DNA from: Nitrospiria bacterium
Lineage (GTDB): Bacteria > Nitrospirota > RBG-16-64-22
Direction: 5' to 3'
Assembly: GCA_919903025.1 (NCBI GenBank)
Contig: CAKKSE010000031.1
Span: 1,680 to 45,608, forward strand
Length of the DNA stretch: 43,929 bases
This document shows positions 8,779-15,546 of this stretch, piece after piece. Each line of letters starts with the position of its first letter. Within the stretch, counting starts at the first letter, position 1. The notes beneath the pieces are model-generated. The model ran no database searches. It worked only from the letters and a program-made list of their open reading frames with translations, and was not told where the DNA came from. The position numbers and the translations under genes were made by a program.

Positions 8779-9954
8779 TCAACCGGTCTGCGGGGCGAGC
8801 GCGGCCGCGACTTCCAGGATCACGCTGTCGGCGACCGGCCGCCCCCGTGAACCCAGCCGAATCATTCCCCCCGCGGCCTCAAGAAACTCGTCGGCCACGA
8901 GGGTGCGGATCGATTCCGCAAGCCGCTCGTCCCCGTCCGGAAGGATCGAGAGCGGAATCCCCTCGTCAAGCCTCAACCCGCGGAGCAGGCGCTCCAGGAG
9001 CTCTCCTTCCTCGTCCACACGATGGGTTCCGACGGCCCCCGATTCTGTCTCCTCGACGGCTTTCATGTACGAATCAACATCCGCAACGTTCCGCCACCGC
9101 CACCCGGAAACGAGCGAATGCGCCGCCGCGCCAAGACCCAGGACGTCCCCTCCCCGCCAGATCCGAAGGTTGTGCAGACAAGCGGCTCCGGGGCGCGCGG
9201 CGTTGGATATCTCGTAGTACTCGTATCCGGCCGCCGCCAGCCTTTCCCTCGCGGCCTCATCCATGGCGAGGAGTGCCTCCTCCCCAGGCAGACCCAGCCG
9301 GCCATCCCGGACCGCGCCGTCAAAATACGTCCCCGGCTCCCGCGAAAAAGCGTAAATGGAGAAATGGTCGGGCTCGATCGAAAGAGCGCGGTCAAGCGTT
9401 CGGCGCCACCGGCCCATCGTATGACCCGGAAAACCGTAGATCAAATCGAGGCCAGCTTGCCGGAATCCCGCCGACCTCGCCCATTCGACGGCACAGCCAG
9501 CCTCGTCTGATGTATGGATCCGTCCAAGAAACGAAAGCTCCTCGTCATCGAGGGACTGGACGCCAAGACTCAGCCGGTTGAAACCCGCGGCCGCGAGACG
9601 TTCCAGATCCCCGCGGATCAGGACGCCGGGATTGGCCTCCAGGGTGGCCTCCACGCCGTCTTCGAACGAGAAGATCCCCCGCATGTCTTCCAGGATCCTA
9701 CCGAGGACCGCCGCCGAGAGCGTGAGGGGCGTTCCCCCGCCGAAATAGATCGATCCGAGACTGGAAGGCGGCCGGCGGGCGGCGGCCGCTTCGCGCCGGA
9801 GCGCGTCCCGATACCGTTCCGCCGGAGGAATGGCCGTCACGCGCGTGGGAATCGCGCAATACCGGCACTTCCCTCTGCAAAACGGAATGGAAACGTACAA
9901 GCCGGGGATTTCGGGTTGACACTCTTTGATCTCATCCATAAGATTGCGCGCCAT
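8779..9954 (-). CDS. hemW: HemW-like radical SAM protein (coproporphyrinogen III oxidase-like)
   Basis: This radical SAM enzyme has the cluster motif CRGKCRYC (Cys26, Cys30, Cys33 from the start used) after GLYVSIPF, then YFGGGTPLTL (SAM contact) and the HemN/HemW continuation EANPG, GFNRLSLGVQSLDDEELSFLGRIH and GLDLIYGFPG. At 391 residues it fits HemW (about 380-400) better than HemN (about 450). HemW binds heme and is thought to deliver it to respiratory enzymes, which suits a neighbour of nirS. The CAIPTR after the third Cys differs from the usual CDF. Start choice is uncertain: ATG at 9954 overlaps the divergent gene's ATG, and ATG at 9939 is the alternative. A heme d1 role is possible but unproven. 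Confidence 0.82.
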   Translation of the reverse strand: MARNLMDEIKECQPEIPGLYVSIPFCRGKCRYCAIPTRVTAIPPAERYRDALRREAAAARRPPSSLGSIYFGGGTPLTLSAAVLGRILEDMRGIFSFEDGVEATLEANPGVLIRGDLERLAAAGFNRLSLGVQSLDDEELSFLGRIHTSDEAGCAVEWARSAGFRQAGLDLIYGFPGHTMGRWRRTLDRALSIEPDHFSIYAFSREPGTYFDGAVRDGRLGLPGEEALLAMDEAARERLAAAGYEYYEISNAARPGAACLHNLRIWRGGDVLGLGAAAHSLVSGWRWRNVADVDSYMKAVEETESGAVGTHRVDEEGELLERLLRGLRLDEGIPLSILPDGDERLAESIRTLVADEFLEAAGGMIRLGSRGRPVADSVILEVAAALAPQTG

Positions 9955-10258
9955 GGAAAAGGATCCCGACACGCCCTCGCCCGACGAGCGGCTCAAGTCC
10001 CTCGTTCATGACCTTGCCATGACGCTCAACGAGGTCTTTTCGGAAAGCGACGCCGTGCGCGAGGCGATCTCCCGGATCGAGCAGGAGGGATACGAAGTCG
10101 AGCTCATCATGGCCTCTATCACCCGCATTCTGCGGAAGAACAAGGAAACCGGCGAATCGTTCCTCGCCTACGAATTCAACGCCTTCGACCACGATTTCCT
10201 GAGGGAAATGAAAATCCTTCCACCGGAAGAAAAAGGCGGCCAGCCTGGCGGAGAATAA
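9953..10258 (+). CDS. Small hypothetical protein, divergent from hemW
   Basis: This 101-residue acidic protein has predicted helices (LKSLVHDLAMTLNEVFSESDAVREAIS, then GYEVELIMASITRILRK) and an aromatic-rich segment FLAYEFNAFDHDFLREM. No family was recognised. The ATG at 9953 lies in CCATGG, whose other strand carries the possible hemW ATG at 9954, so the genes may overlap by 2 bp head to head. A TTG at 9926 in the same frame is an alternative start but also has no clear ribosome binding site. The sensible amphipathic pattern and codon use support a real protein. It is followed by an octamer repeat tract. Confidence 0.7.
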   Translation: MEKDPDTPSPDERLKSLVHDLAMTLNEVFSESDAVREAISRIEQEGYEVELIMASITRILRKNKETGESFLAYEFNAFDHDFLREMKILPPEEKGGQPGGE

Positions 10259-10277
10259 GCCGCCCGCCGCCACCCCC

Positions 10278-10317
10278 ATTCACCGCTTCACCCATTCACC
10301 CATTCACCGATTCACCT
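10278..10317. repeat. Octamer tandem repeat ATTCACCN, locus a (5 units)
   Basis: The units are ATTCACCG, CTTCACCC, ATTCACCC, ATTCACCG and ATTCACCT, contiguous with period 8. On the minus strand the tract reads NGGTGAAT and supplies the last three codons and the stop of the GNAT gene (GTG AAT CGG TGA). Confidence 0.9.
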
Positions 10318-10768
10318 GTTTTTCCCAAATCATCGCCGCCTCGTCGCAATCCGGGAACTTCACGCACTTCACGCAATCGCCCCAGACCTTGTGAGGCAGC
10401 TCCGACTTGTCGGCGATCCTGAACCCGAGCTTACGGAAGAACTCCGGCACGTACGTCAGGACGAAAACCATCTGGATTCCCATCCGGTCGGCGTCGGCCA
10501 GGCAAGTGCCGGCGAGAGTCCGGCCGATGCCCCGGCCCGTGAATCCCTCAGCCACGGCGAGCGATCGGAGTTCGGCCAGCCCTTCCCACGTCACGTGGAG
10601 GGCCGCCGTCCCGATGACTTGCCCCTCTTCCTCGGCCACGAGGAAGTCCCGGACGGAGTCGTACAGCTCGCTGAAAGAGCGCGGAAGGAGGAGCTCCTTC
10701 TCGGCATACCCCCTGAGAAGGCTGTAGATGGCGGGAATGTCCCGGGGCAGGGCAGGGCGAATGGACAT
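10304..10768 (-). CDS. GNAT N-acetyltransferase, short N-acetylglutamate synthase-like
   Basis: This 154-residue GNAT protein starts from MSIRPALPRD. The acetyl-CoA loop is GFTGRGIGRTLAG after LRSLAVAE. The C-terminal block LPHKVWGDCVKCVKFPDCDEAAM is the signature of the short, stand-alone ArgA-like N-acetyltransferases that start arginine synthesis in several bacteria lacking a full ArgA. Its three cysteines (DCVKC, PDC) could bind metal. An in-frame upstream start at 10783 is possible. The final residues QVNR and the stop are encoded by the octamer repeat. Arginine genes are not nearby, so the pathway role rests on family membership alone. Confidence 0.85.
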   Translation of the reverse strand: MSIRPALPRDIPAIYSLLRGYAEKELLLPRSFSELYDSVRDFLVAEEEGQVIGTAALHVTWEGLAELRSLAVAEGFTGRGIGRTLAGTCLADADRMGIQMVFVLTYVPEFFRKLGFRIADKSELPHKVWGDCVKCVKFPDCDEAAMIWEKQVNR

Positions 10769-10847
10769 ACGGTAGGATACCACAAAAACGAGGGGGCACG
10801 GCAGACCGTGCCCCCTCGAATGAGTTGATGCAAACAGACGCCGACGC

Positions 10848-10957
10848 TTTCCCCCTCACCCCATCCCTCTCCCCACAGGGGAGAGGGGGAACCAACGAAT
10901 CGTCCTATCCTTTTCTCCTCGCCCCCTTTAGGGGGAGAGGACAAAGGTGAGGGGGTT
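10848..10957. repeat. GC-rich palindromic repeats, copies 2 and 3
   Basis: Two tandem copies fill the 198-bp gap between the GNAT start and the stop of the first FadL gene. One is centred near 10875 (CCTCTCCCC-ACA-GGGGAGAGG with a CCCCCTCACC flank). The other is centred near 10930 (CCCCCTTTAGGGGG with GAGAGG and GGTGAGGGGG flanks). They could terminate or insulate transcription; no U-rich tail is obvious. Confidence 0.75.
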
Positions 10958-10966
10958 TGAGACCAG

Positions 10967-12199
10967 CTAGAACTTGTAGATTCCCTGAACGTGAAGCCCG
11001 TGCTGGTGCATGCTCGTCGTCGTGTTCGATCCGAACATGCCCGTCGTATTCGTGTACGTGACCTCTTTCTCGAGGCCGTAGGCGTATCCCACGTCCACCG
11101 TGTAGGGCCCCGTCGTCCAGCCGAACCCGAGCGTCAGGTGCTGTTCCTGGATCGCCGGGAAGAGCGGGTTCATCGAATCGTTCGGAACCGGGTTCTTTCC
11201 GTAGTTGTACCCGGCCCGGACATTGTAGTTCATGATATTGTAGTCGAGACCCAGCGCGTAAACGGTCTGGTTCTTCCAGTTCAGGTTGAAGGCGTATCCG
11301 TCGTTCGTAAACCCCGGAGCGCTCTTGGGAACCACGTTGACCGTCTTCACGGCGTTCTTCCAGTTCATCCGTGAAACATCCACGGCGACCGTCAGGTTGT
11401 CGATCGGCTTGACGCCCACGCCCACGCCGTACTCGCTCGGCCAGCCGAAGCCCCTGACCTCCGCGTCGTACTCCCCGAGCCCCTTGACGGCGATCTTCCC
11501 GCCGTCGTACGTGAACTTCGTGGCCGACGTGTACTGCGCGCCGATGGACACCATTTTGTTGACCTGGTAGTTCACGCCGACCTTGCCGTTGTATCCCATG
11601 TCATCGACCGTCTTCAGGTCGAATCCCATGAACCCCGCGGCCATGACGACCGTGTTTGGAAACAGCTTCGCTTGGAGGCGGGAGTATCCGATCCCGACCG
11701 AAGCGCCGACCGAGAGCTCCGGCGTCGCCCGGTAGGCCACGGCCGGGACGAGCTTTCCGAACTCGATCTTGGAGTAGGTCTCGTCCGTCGTGCCGAAGAC
11801 TGTCTTGATATCCTTGAAATGCGCCCCCATGCCGCCTTGGGCGAATATCCCGACGCCATACACAAGCGGGGATTTCTTGTCGTTCTTCACGTACCCGACG
11901 TTTGCCATGTAGTAGTTGATCGACTCCGCGTCCTTGTCGTTCCCGAGCTGGTCCTTGTGGTGGAGCCGCGGCATCAGGATGGCGAAGTCGAGGCCCGCCT
12001 GCGTGCCCGTGAGCGTGAGGTTCGCCGGGTTCTTGTTCATGGCGTTGAAGTCATCGAGCGTCGCGACGCCCGCGCCGCCCATTCCCTCATTCTTGGCGCC
12101 CACGCCGATCATGTTGACGCCGTTCGTCGCGAACGCCGGCGCGCCCGCGAGCGAGAGCCCCAGGAACAGAACCACACACCCCCCGATCCTTCTCTTCAT
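10967..12199 (-). CDS. FadL/OmpP1/TodX-type outer membrane transport protein (1)
   Basis: FadL-type barrels let hydrophobic molecules such as fatty acids, alkanes and aromatics cross the outer membrane. The ATG at 12199 follows AGGAGGCCGTGT and a Sec signal peptide (MKRRIGGCVVLFLGLSLAGAPAFA). The mature start TNGVNMIGVGAKNEGMGGAGVATLDDFNAMNKNPAN carries the NPA(N/A/T) hatch signature. The rest is alternating beta strands, including repeated NWKN loops, and it ends with aromatic HGLHVQGIYKF as a barrel insertion signal. At 410 residues it is typical. A paralogue lies at 13839, with an SCP2-like protein and a DsrE2 protein between them. Substrate is unknown. Confidence 0.92.
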   Translation of the reverse strand: MKRRIGGCVVLFLGLSLAGAPAFATNGVNMIGVGAKNEGMGGAGVATLDDFNAMNKNPANLTLTGTQAGLDFAILMPRLHHKDQLGNDKDAESINYYMANVGYVKNDKKSPLVYGVGIFAQGGMGAHFKDIKTVFGTTDETYSKIEFGKLVPAVAYRATPELSVGASVGIGYSRLQAKLFPNTVVMAAGFMGFDLKTVDDMGYNGKVGVNYQVNKMVSIGAQYTSATKFTYDGGKIAVKGLGEYDAEVRGFGWPSEYGVGVGVKPIDNLTVAVDVSRMNWKNAVKTVNVVPKSAPGFTNDGYAFNLNWKNQTVYALGLDYNIMNYNVRAGYNYGKNPVPNDSMNPLFPAIQEQHLTLGFGWTTGPYTVDVGYAYGLEKEVTYTNTTGMFGSNTTTSMHQHGLHVQGIYKF

Positions 12200-12310
12200 A
12201 CACGGCCTCCTATGCAAAAAGGTGGACGAAACTCTTCCAAACCCCGTTTGTGGGCGATAAGAATACCAGACCTCGCGGGAATTCCCACTGTTTTTTTCAG
12301 GAGAGAGAGA

Positions 12311-12343
12311 CGGTCCGGCTCCCCGGGGGGAGGAGCCGGACCG
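12311..12343 (-). terminator. Hairpin downstream of the DsrE2 gene
   Basis: A 12-bp perfect stem (CGGTCCGGCTCC at 12311-12322, GGAGCCGGACCG at 12332-12343) has a 9-nt loop. Read along the minus strand it lies just after the DsrE2 stop and is followed by TCTCTCTCTCC. That is pyrimidine-rich but not a clean U-run, so it is a probable terminator or mRNA stabiliser. Confidence 0.6.
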
Positions 12344-12356
12344 CGGAAGGAAAGGC

Positions 12357-12830
12357 CTAAACAAACAAGGAGATGTTCGCGTCCACCGCGTACTCGAGGA
12401 ACGCCGCCGCGCCGCAGACTTCGACGCCGGGGACGAGATCGGTCTTTTTGACGCCCATCACGTCCAGCGTCATCTGGCAGCCGAAGAGCCGCACGCCGCC
12501 TTCCCGGCAGATGTCGAGGAGTTCGGGGATCGTCGGGACTTTCTGCTTGCCCATCCACGACTTCATCATCATCGTGGCCATCGCAGTCATCCCCGGAAGC
12601 ATCCCCATGATGTTCGGCATGGGAACGGGCATCGCCGGGTTGGCGATCGGCGGCACCTTGAGCGACCGGTACTTGTTCTTGTTGATGATGTCCAGGCCGT
12701 AGAACGTGAAGAAGATCCCGGCCTCCATGTCCATGGAAATGGCCGTGGACGCCAGGATCAACGGCGGGTAGGCCATGTCCATTGTCCCTTTCGAGGCGAT
12801 GATCGCAAGACGTTTCTTCTTTTCTGTCAT
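12357..12830 (-). CDS. DsrE2-type (DsrE/DsrF/DrsH-like) family protein
   Basis: This 157-residue protein opens with KKKRLAIIASKGTMDMAYPPLILASTA, has a Met-rich middle (MPNIMGMLPGMTAMATMMMKSWMG) and ends with VRLFGCQMTLDVMGVKKTDLVPGVEVCGAAAFLEYA. That is the DsrE2 pattern, with its conserved Cys in GCQMTLD. DsrE relatives carry sulfur atoms between proteins or act on membrane-linked thiols. The ATG at 12830 follows AAAGGAGAATCTCA. No other sulfur-trafficking gene is in the window, so its placement between FadL and SCP2 genes is unexplained. Confidence 0.87.
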   Translation of the reverse strand: MTEKKKRLAIIASKGTMDMAYPPLILASTAISMDMEAGIFFTFYGLDIINKNKYRSLKVPPIANPAMPVPMPNIMGMLPGMTAMATMMMKSWMGKQKVPTIPELLDICREGGVRLFGCQMTLDVMGVKKTDLVPGVEVCGAAAFLEYAVDANISLFV

Positions 12831-12930
12831 TGAGATTCTCCTTTGTTAACCCGAGGGCAGGGTACGCTCCCGGATCGGTTGTCGTCCTCTGATCGAATCG
12901 CTCATCCGCTCAGACAGCCGGCAAAAAAGG

Positions 12931-12965
12931 GGTCTTTCCCCCATCAGAGCCGTGGGGGAAAGACC
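12931..12965 (-). terminator. Intrinsic terminator after the SCP2-like gene
   Basis: A perfect 12-bp stem (GGTCTTTCCCCC at 12931-12942, GGGGGAAAGACC at 12954-12965) with an 11-nt loop is followed on the minus strand by CCTTTTTTGCC. It lies in the 212-bp gap between the SCP2-like and DsrE2 genes, so these are probably separate transcripts. Confidence 0.85.
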
Positions 12966-13042
12966 AGAGCGTTCTCCGGAGGGTGCTGCCTGGGAGAACA
13001 TGCGAGCCGCCTGCTTACTTCAAACCGGAATCCCCAGCTTGT

Positions 13043-13603
13043 TTACTTATTGCACTTCTTCATGTCGGAAGGCACCTTCCCCACGAGCTTGAGGAAGTTC
13101 TCGAACGGCCCCATGTTGTTCATCGCTTCCCACTTGGGACCGTCGAATTTCAGCCGCCCGAACATCATCGCCCTCATCGGGCCGTATTCGCCCTTTCCCA
13201 TCTGCTCCCAGCGATACGTTTCCGCGTGCATAATGTAGTCGACGGACGTATCAGGCGTGACCGTGGTCGCGCCGCCGGCGGTGCAGATCGCCTTCTTGTC
13301 CTTGCTCTGGATCTTGAGCTCTACGCGCGGATCGTTGGGGCAGTTCGTCCGGTAGATGTGGAGCGCCTTGTACCCGCGCCCCTTGTCGTTCTTGATCCAC
13401 CCGCCCTTCTCGAGATCCTCGGTGAGGACCTTGTCCTTGTTCCACGCCTCGCAAGCCTGCGCCGCCCACTCGGCGGACATCAGGACAGGCGGCCCCGCCG
13501 GAGCGGGAGCGGCAGGCGCCTGCTGTGCCTCGACCTGCCCGGCCACGAAGCTTAGAGCGAGCCCCGCGGCCAATCCTGCCATTGCTGCTCTCTTTCTCGT
13601 CAT
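13043..13603 (-). CDS. Exported SCP2 sterol-binding-domain-like protein
   Basis: This 186-residue protein begins with a Sec signal peptide (MTRKRAAMAGLAAGLALSFVAGQVEA) and an Ala/Pro linker. The ATG at 13603 follows GGAGGAGAGTG. The body matches the SCP2 fold, a small lipid-binding domain: ALHIYRTNCPNDPRVELKIQ, VDYIMHAETYRWEQMGKGEYGPMRAMMFGRLKFDG, and MGPFENFLKLVGKV. In the cytoplasm such domains carry lipids or acyl-CoA. An exported version between two FadL genes suggests a periplasmic lipid carrier, which is inferred. Four cysteines may form disulfides. Confidence 0.8.
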   Translation of the reverse strand: MTRKRAAMAGLAAGLALSFVAGQVEAQQAPAAPAPAGPPVLMSAEWAAQACEAWNKDKVLTEDLEKGGWIKNDKGRGYKALHIYRTNCPNDPRVELKIQSKDKKAICTAGGATTVTPDTSVDYIMHAETYRWEQMGKGEYGPMRAMMFGRLKFDGPKWEAMNNMGPFENFLKLVGKVPSDMKKCNK

Positions 13604-13687
13604 CACTCTCCTCCATCCGCGGGCAAGCAACCCGCCTTCCTAGTTCGAGGAAAAGTCACAAGGTGATGCAACGGTATCGGCAAACCG

Positions 13688-13799
13688 CCCCCCTCACCCA
13701 GCCCTCTCCCCCGCACCGGGGGAGAGGGGAAAAAACAGGGTCCCCCTCCTTCATCTCTCCTCTCCCCCTCTGGGGGGAGAGGATCAAAAGGTGAGGGGG
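13688..13799. repeat. GC-rich palindromic repeats, copies 4 and 5
   Basis: Two copies lie back to back in the 235-bp gap between the second FadL gene and the SCP2-like gene: CCCTCTCCCCC/GGGGGAGAGG near 13700-13730 and CCTCTCCCCC/GGGGGGAGAGG near 13759-13782, the latter followed by AAAAGGTGAGGGGG. Their sequence and order resemble copies 2 and 3. Confidence 0.75.
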
Positions 13800-13838
13800 T
13801 TGATGAGGATGTCATGGATACCATGCTTCCAGCAGCAG

Positions 13839-15239
13839 CTAGAACCGGTAGCTGTACATCAACTGCGCGCTGGTCTGGCTGTGCGTGTTCGTCACGCCCG
13901 AGCCGGCCGTCGCCTTCACCTCCGGCGCGTAGATCACGGCCGCGTCGACGCCGGAGGCCTTGTCGATGGCGAATCCCGCGCCGACCGTGTAGTGGTTCTT
14001 CACGATCGCCGGGAATAGCGCGTTCAAGTACGTGTCCGGAATCGGGTTGTTGCCGATGTTCGCCCCCACCCGCACGGTGATCGGATCGGACACCTTATAC
14101 CCGAGACCAAGCATGAAGACGTTCTGGTCCTTCCAGTTCTGATACATGGTCGCGTCCACGGCGGCGCCGGCGAAGCCCGCCGCCGCGGCGTTCGACTGCG
14201 TCGAGTCGGCCGTGAACGTCATCGCGAAATTCTTCATCGTGTTCTTCCAGTTGATCCACTTATAGTCGGCCACGACGAGGAGTTCCTTCGTCGCCTGGTA
14301 CGCGGCGCCCAGGCCGATCATCTGCGGCCACTCGAAGTTCTTCACGGCGATCTTCCCGGTTACGGGGATCGTCATCGTCGCGCCGCCCATGACCACGTTG
14401 AACGTGGCGCTCGCCTTGTCGCTCTCCAGGTCGGAAAGCGCCGTCTTACTGTGGTAAGCCGCGCCGAGCGTGAGCTGGTCGTTAACCTTGTGGACCCCGC
14501 CGACCTTCGCGGCCACCCCGTACCCGCGGGCCTCGCCGGTGAAGTCGCTGGAATTGGAGAAGTCGAACCGGCCCCAGTTGAGTCCCGTGATGATTCCGCC
14601 CGCCATGTAGCTCTGGAAGCCGCTGATCATCGTCCCGGAGACGGTCCCGAAGGTATTGCTCTGTCCCGGCATCATGTTCATGAACTGCGACCCGCTCATG
14701 GGCATCTTGAGATCCATCCCGGCCCAGACGCCCTCGAGGCTCACCCCAACCTTAGTCTTCTTGTCCACTTCCATGACGAACGGAATGACGAGGCGCCCGA
14801 CGGAGAGCTCCGATCGGGCCTTGTCGCCCGAACCGGCCGCCATGAACGAATCGGCCGCGTACTCGGTCCCCATGCCGCCCTGGGCGAAGATCCCGACGCC
14901 GTAGGCCATCATCCCGACGTTCTTCACGTAGCCGAGCCCCGGCATGATGAAGAGATCGGCTGAGGACTTGGCGTCCGGCATCCCGGTCATCTTGGACGTT
15001 ACGTTGGGCCCGAGAAACGACAGGGCGATGTCGAGCCGGTCGCCCTGTGCCCCGAGGCCGAGCGTGGCGGGATTGTTCATCATGCCGAACGTCCCGTTGT
15101 CGTAGGCCATGGATGCACCGCCCGCGCCCGTCGCGATGGGGCCGTACCCTTCGAGGTTCATGCCGTTCGTCGCGAAGGCCGGCGGTGCGACGATCATGAT
15201 TCCAAGTACCGCGAACCCTAACCACTTCATCGTCTTCAT
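13839..15239 (-). CDS. FadL/OmpP1/TodX-type outer membrane transport protein (2)
   Basis: This is the second FadL-type barrel, 466 residues. The ATG at 15239 follows GGGGAGGGGAAA. It has a signal peptide (MKTMKWLGFAVLGIMIVAPPAFA), then TNGMNLEGYGPIATGAGGASMAYDNGTFGMMNNPATL, with the NPAT hatch signature. It ends with the barrel-terminal aromatic QLMYSYRF. Both FadL copies share YGVGIFAQGGMG and GxNIGNNPIPD-like segments, so they are related by duplication, but they have diverged well beyond a recent copy. It is transcribed from a good sigma-70 promoter at 15492-15519 through a leader of about 245 nt with an attenuator-like hairpin. Substrate is unknown. Confidence 0.92.
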   Translation of the reverse strand: MKTMKWLGFAVLGIMIVAPPAFATNGMNLEGYGPIATGAGGASMAYDNGTFGMMNNPATLGLGAQGDRLDIALSFLGPNVTSKMTGMPDAKSSADLFIMPGLGYVKNVGMMAYGVGIFAQGGMGTEYAADSFMAAGSGDKARSELSVGRLVIPFVMEVDKKTKVGVSLEGVWAGMDLKMPMSGSQFMNMMPGQSNTFGTVSGTMISGFQSYMAGGIITGLNWGRFDFSNSSDFTGEARGYGVAAKVGGVHKVNDQLTLGAAYHSKTALSDLESDKASATFNVVMGGATMTIPVTGKIAVKNFEWPQMIGLGAAYQATKELLVVADYKWINWKNTMKNFAMTFTADSTQSNAAAAGFAGAAVDATMYQNWKDQNVFMLGLGYKVSDPITVRVGANIGNNPIPDTYLNALFPAIVKNHYTVGAGFAIDKASGVDAAVIYAPEVKATAGSGVTNTHSQTSAQLMYSYRF

Positions 15240-15330
15240 TTTCCCCTCCCCGCTTGTGATGTCTTCAACATCCCCTGGGAAACTACTCCCCAGGGACACT
15301 GGAATACTGAGCCGATTGTCCTTCCCGCCG

Positions 15331-15391
15331 CGCCAGAAAAACAAAACGCCCTCCCGAACGGACCTGCTAGAGGTCCGGACAGGAAGGCGTT
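15331..15391 (-). terminator. Terminator or attenuator in the leader of FadL gene 2
   Basis: On the minus strand an outer stem (AACGCC at 15391-15386 with GGCGTT at 15350-15345) encloses an inner 7-bp stem (CGGACCT / AGGTCCG, loop CTAGC). TTTTGTTTTTCTGG follows at once. It lies between the promoter at 15492-15519 and the start codon at 15239. It could therefore end transcription from the upstream GGDEF gene, attenuate the FadL transcript, or both. Confidence 0.65.
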
Positions 15392-15491
15392 CATGACCTT
15401 CCACCGAGAATCACCGCCAGCCATGAGCGGTGAGAGATATAGCGTTGGACGCTTCAACGGCCCGCCCAAAGGCCGCGTAGAGTGGGAGGCT

Positions 15492-15519
15492 TTTATCAGT
15501 GTGGGACGGCGTTTGTCAA
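15492..15519 (-). promoter_or_regulatory. Sigma-70-type promoter for FadL gene 2
   Basis: On the minus strand the -35 is TTGACA (perfect) at 15519-15514 and the -10 is GATAAA at 15497-15492, with a 16-bp spacer. Predicted transcription start is near 15485, leaving a leader of about 245 nt before the ATG at 15239. Confidence 0.65.
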
Positions 15520-15546
15520 GAGGATTTTTCGGGAACTTCGGGAGGT

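Noticed and set aside
10278-10317. CRISPR array
   Set aside because: The repeats are 8 bp and contiguous, with no spacers and no cas genes nearby.
15239-15300. GGGGAGTAG in the FadL leader as a yybP-ykoY (Mn) riboswitch
   Set aside because: Only the short motif matches. The remaining leader is too short for the conserved structure, and the motif lies in a simple CCCTGGG/CCCAGGG hairpin.
15236-15469. 77-codon minus-strand frame in the FadL leader
   Set aside because: No convincing ribosome binding site, no recognisable protein character, and it overlaps the hairpin leader. A short leader peptide is not excluded but not supported.
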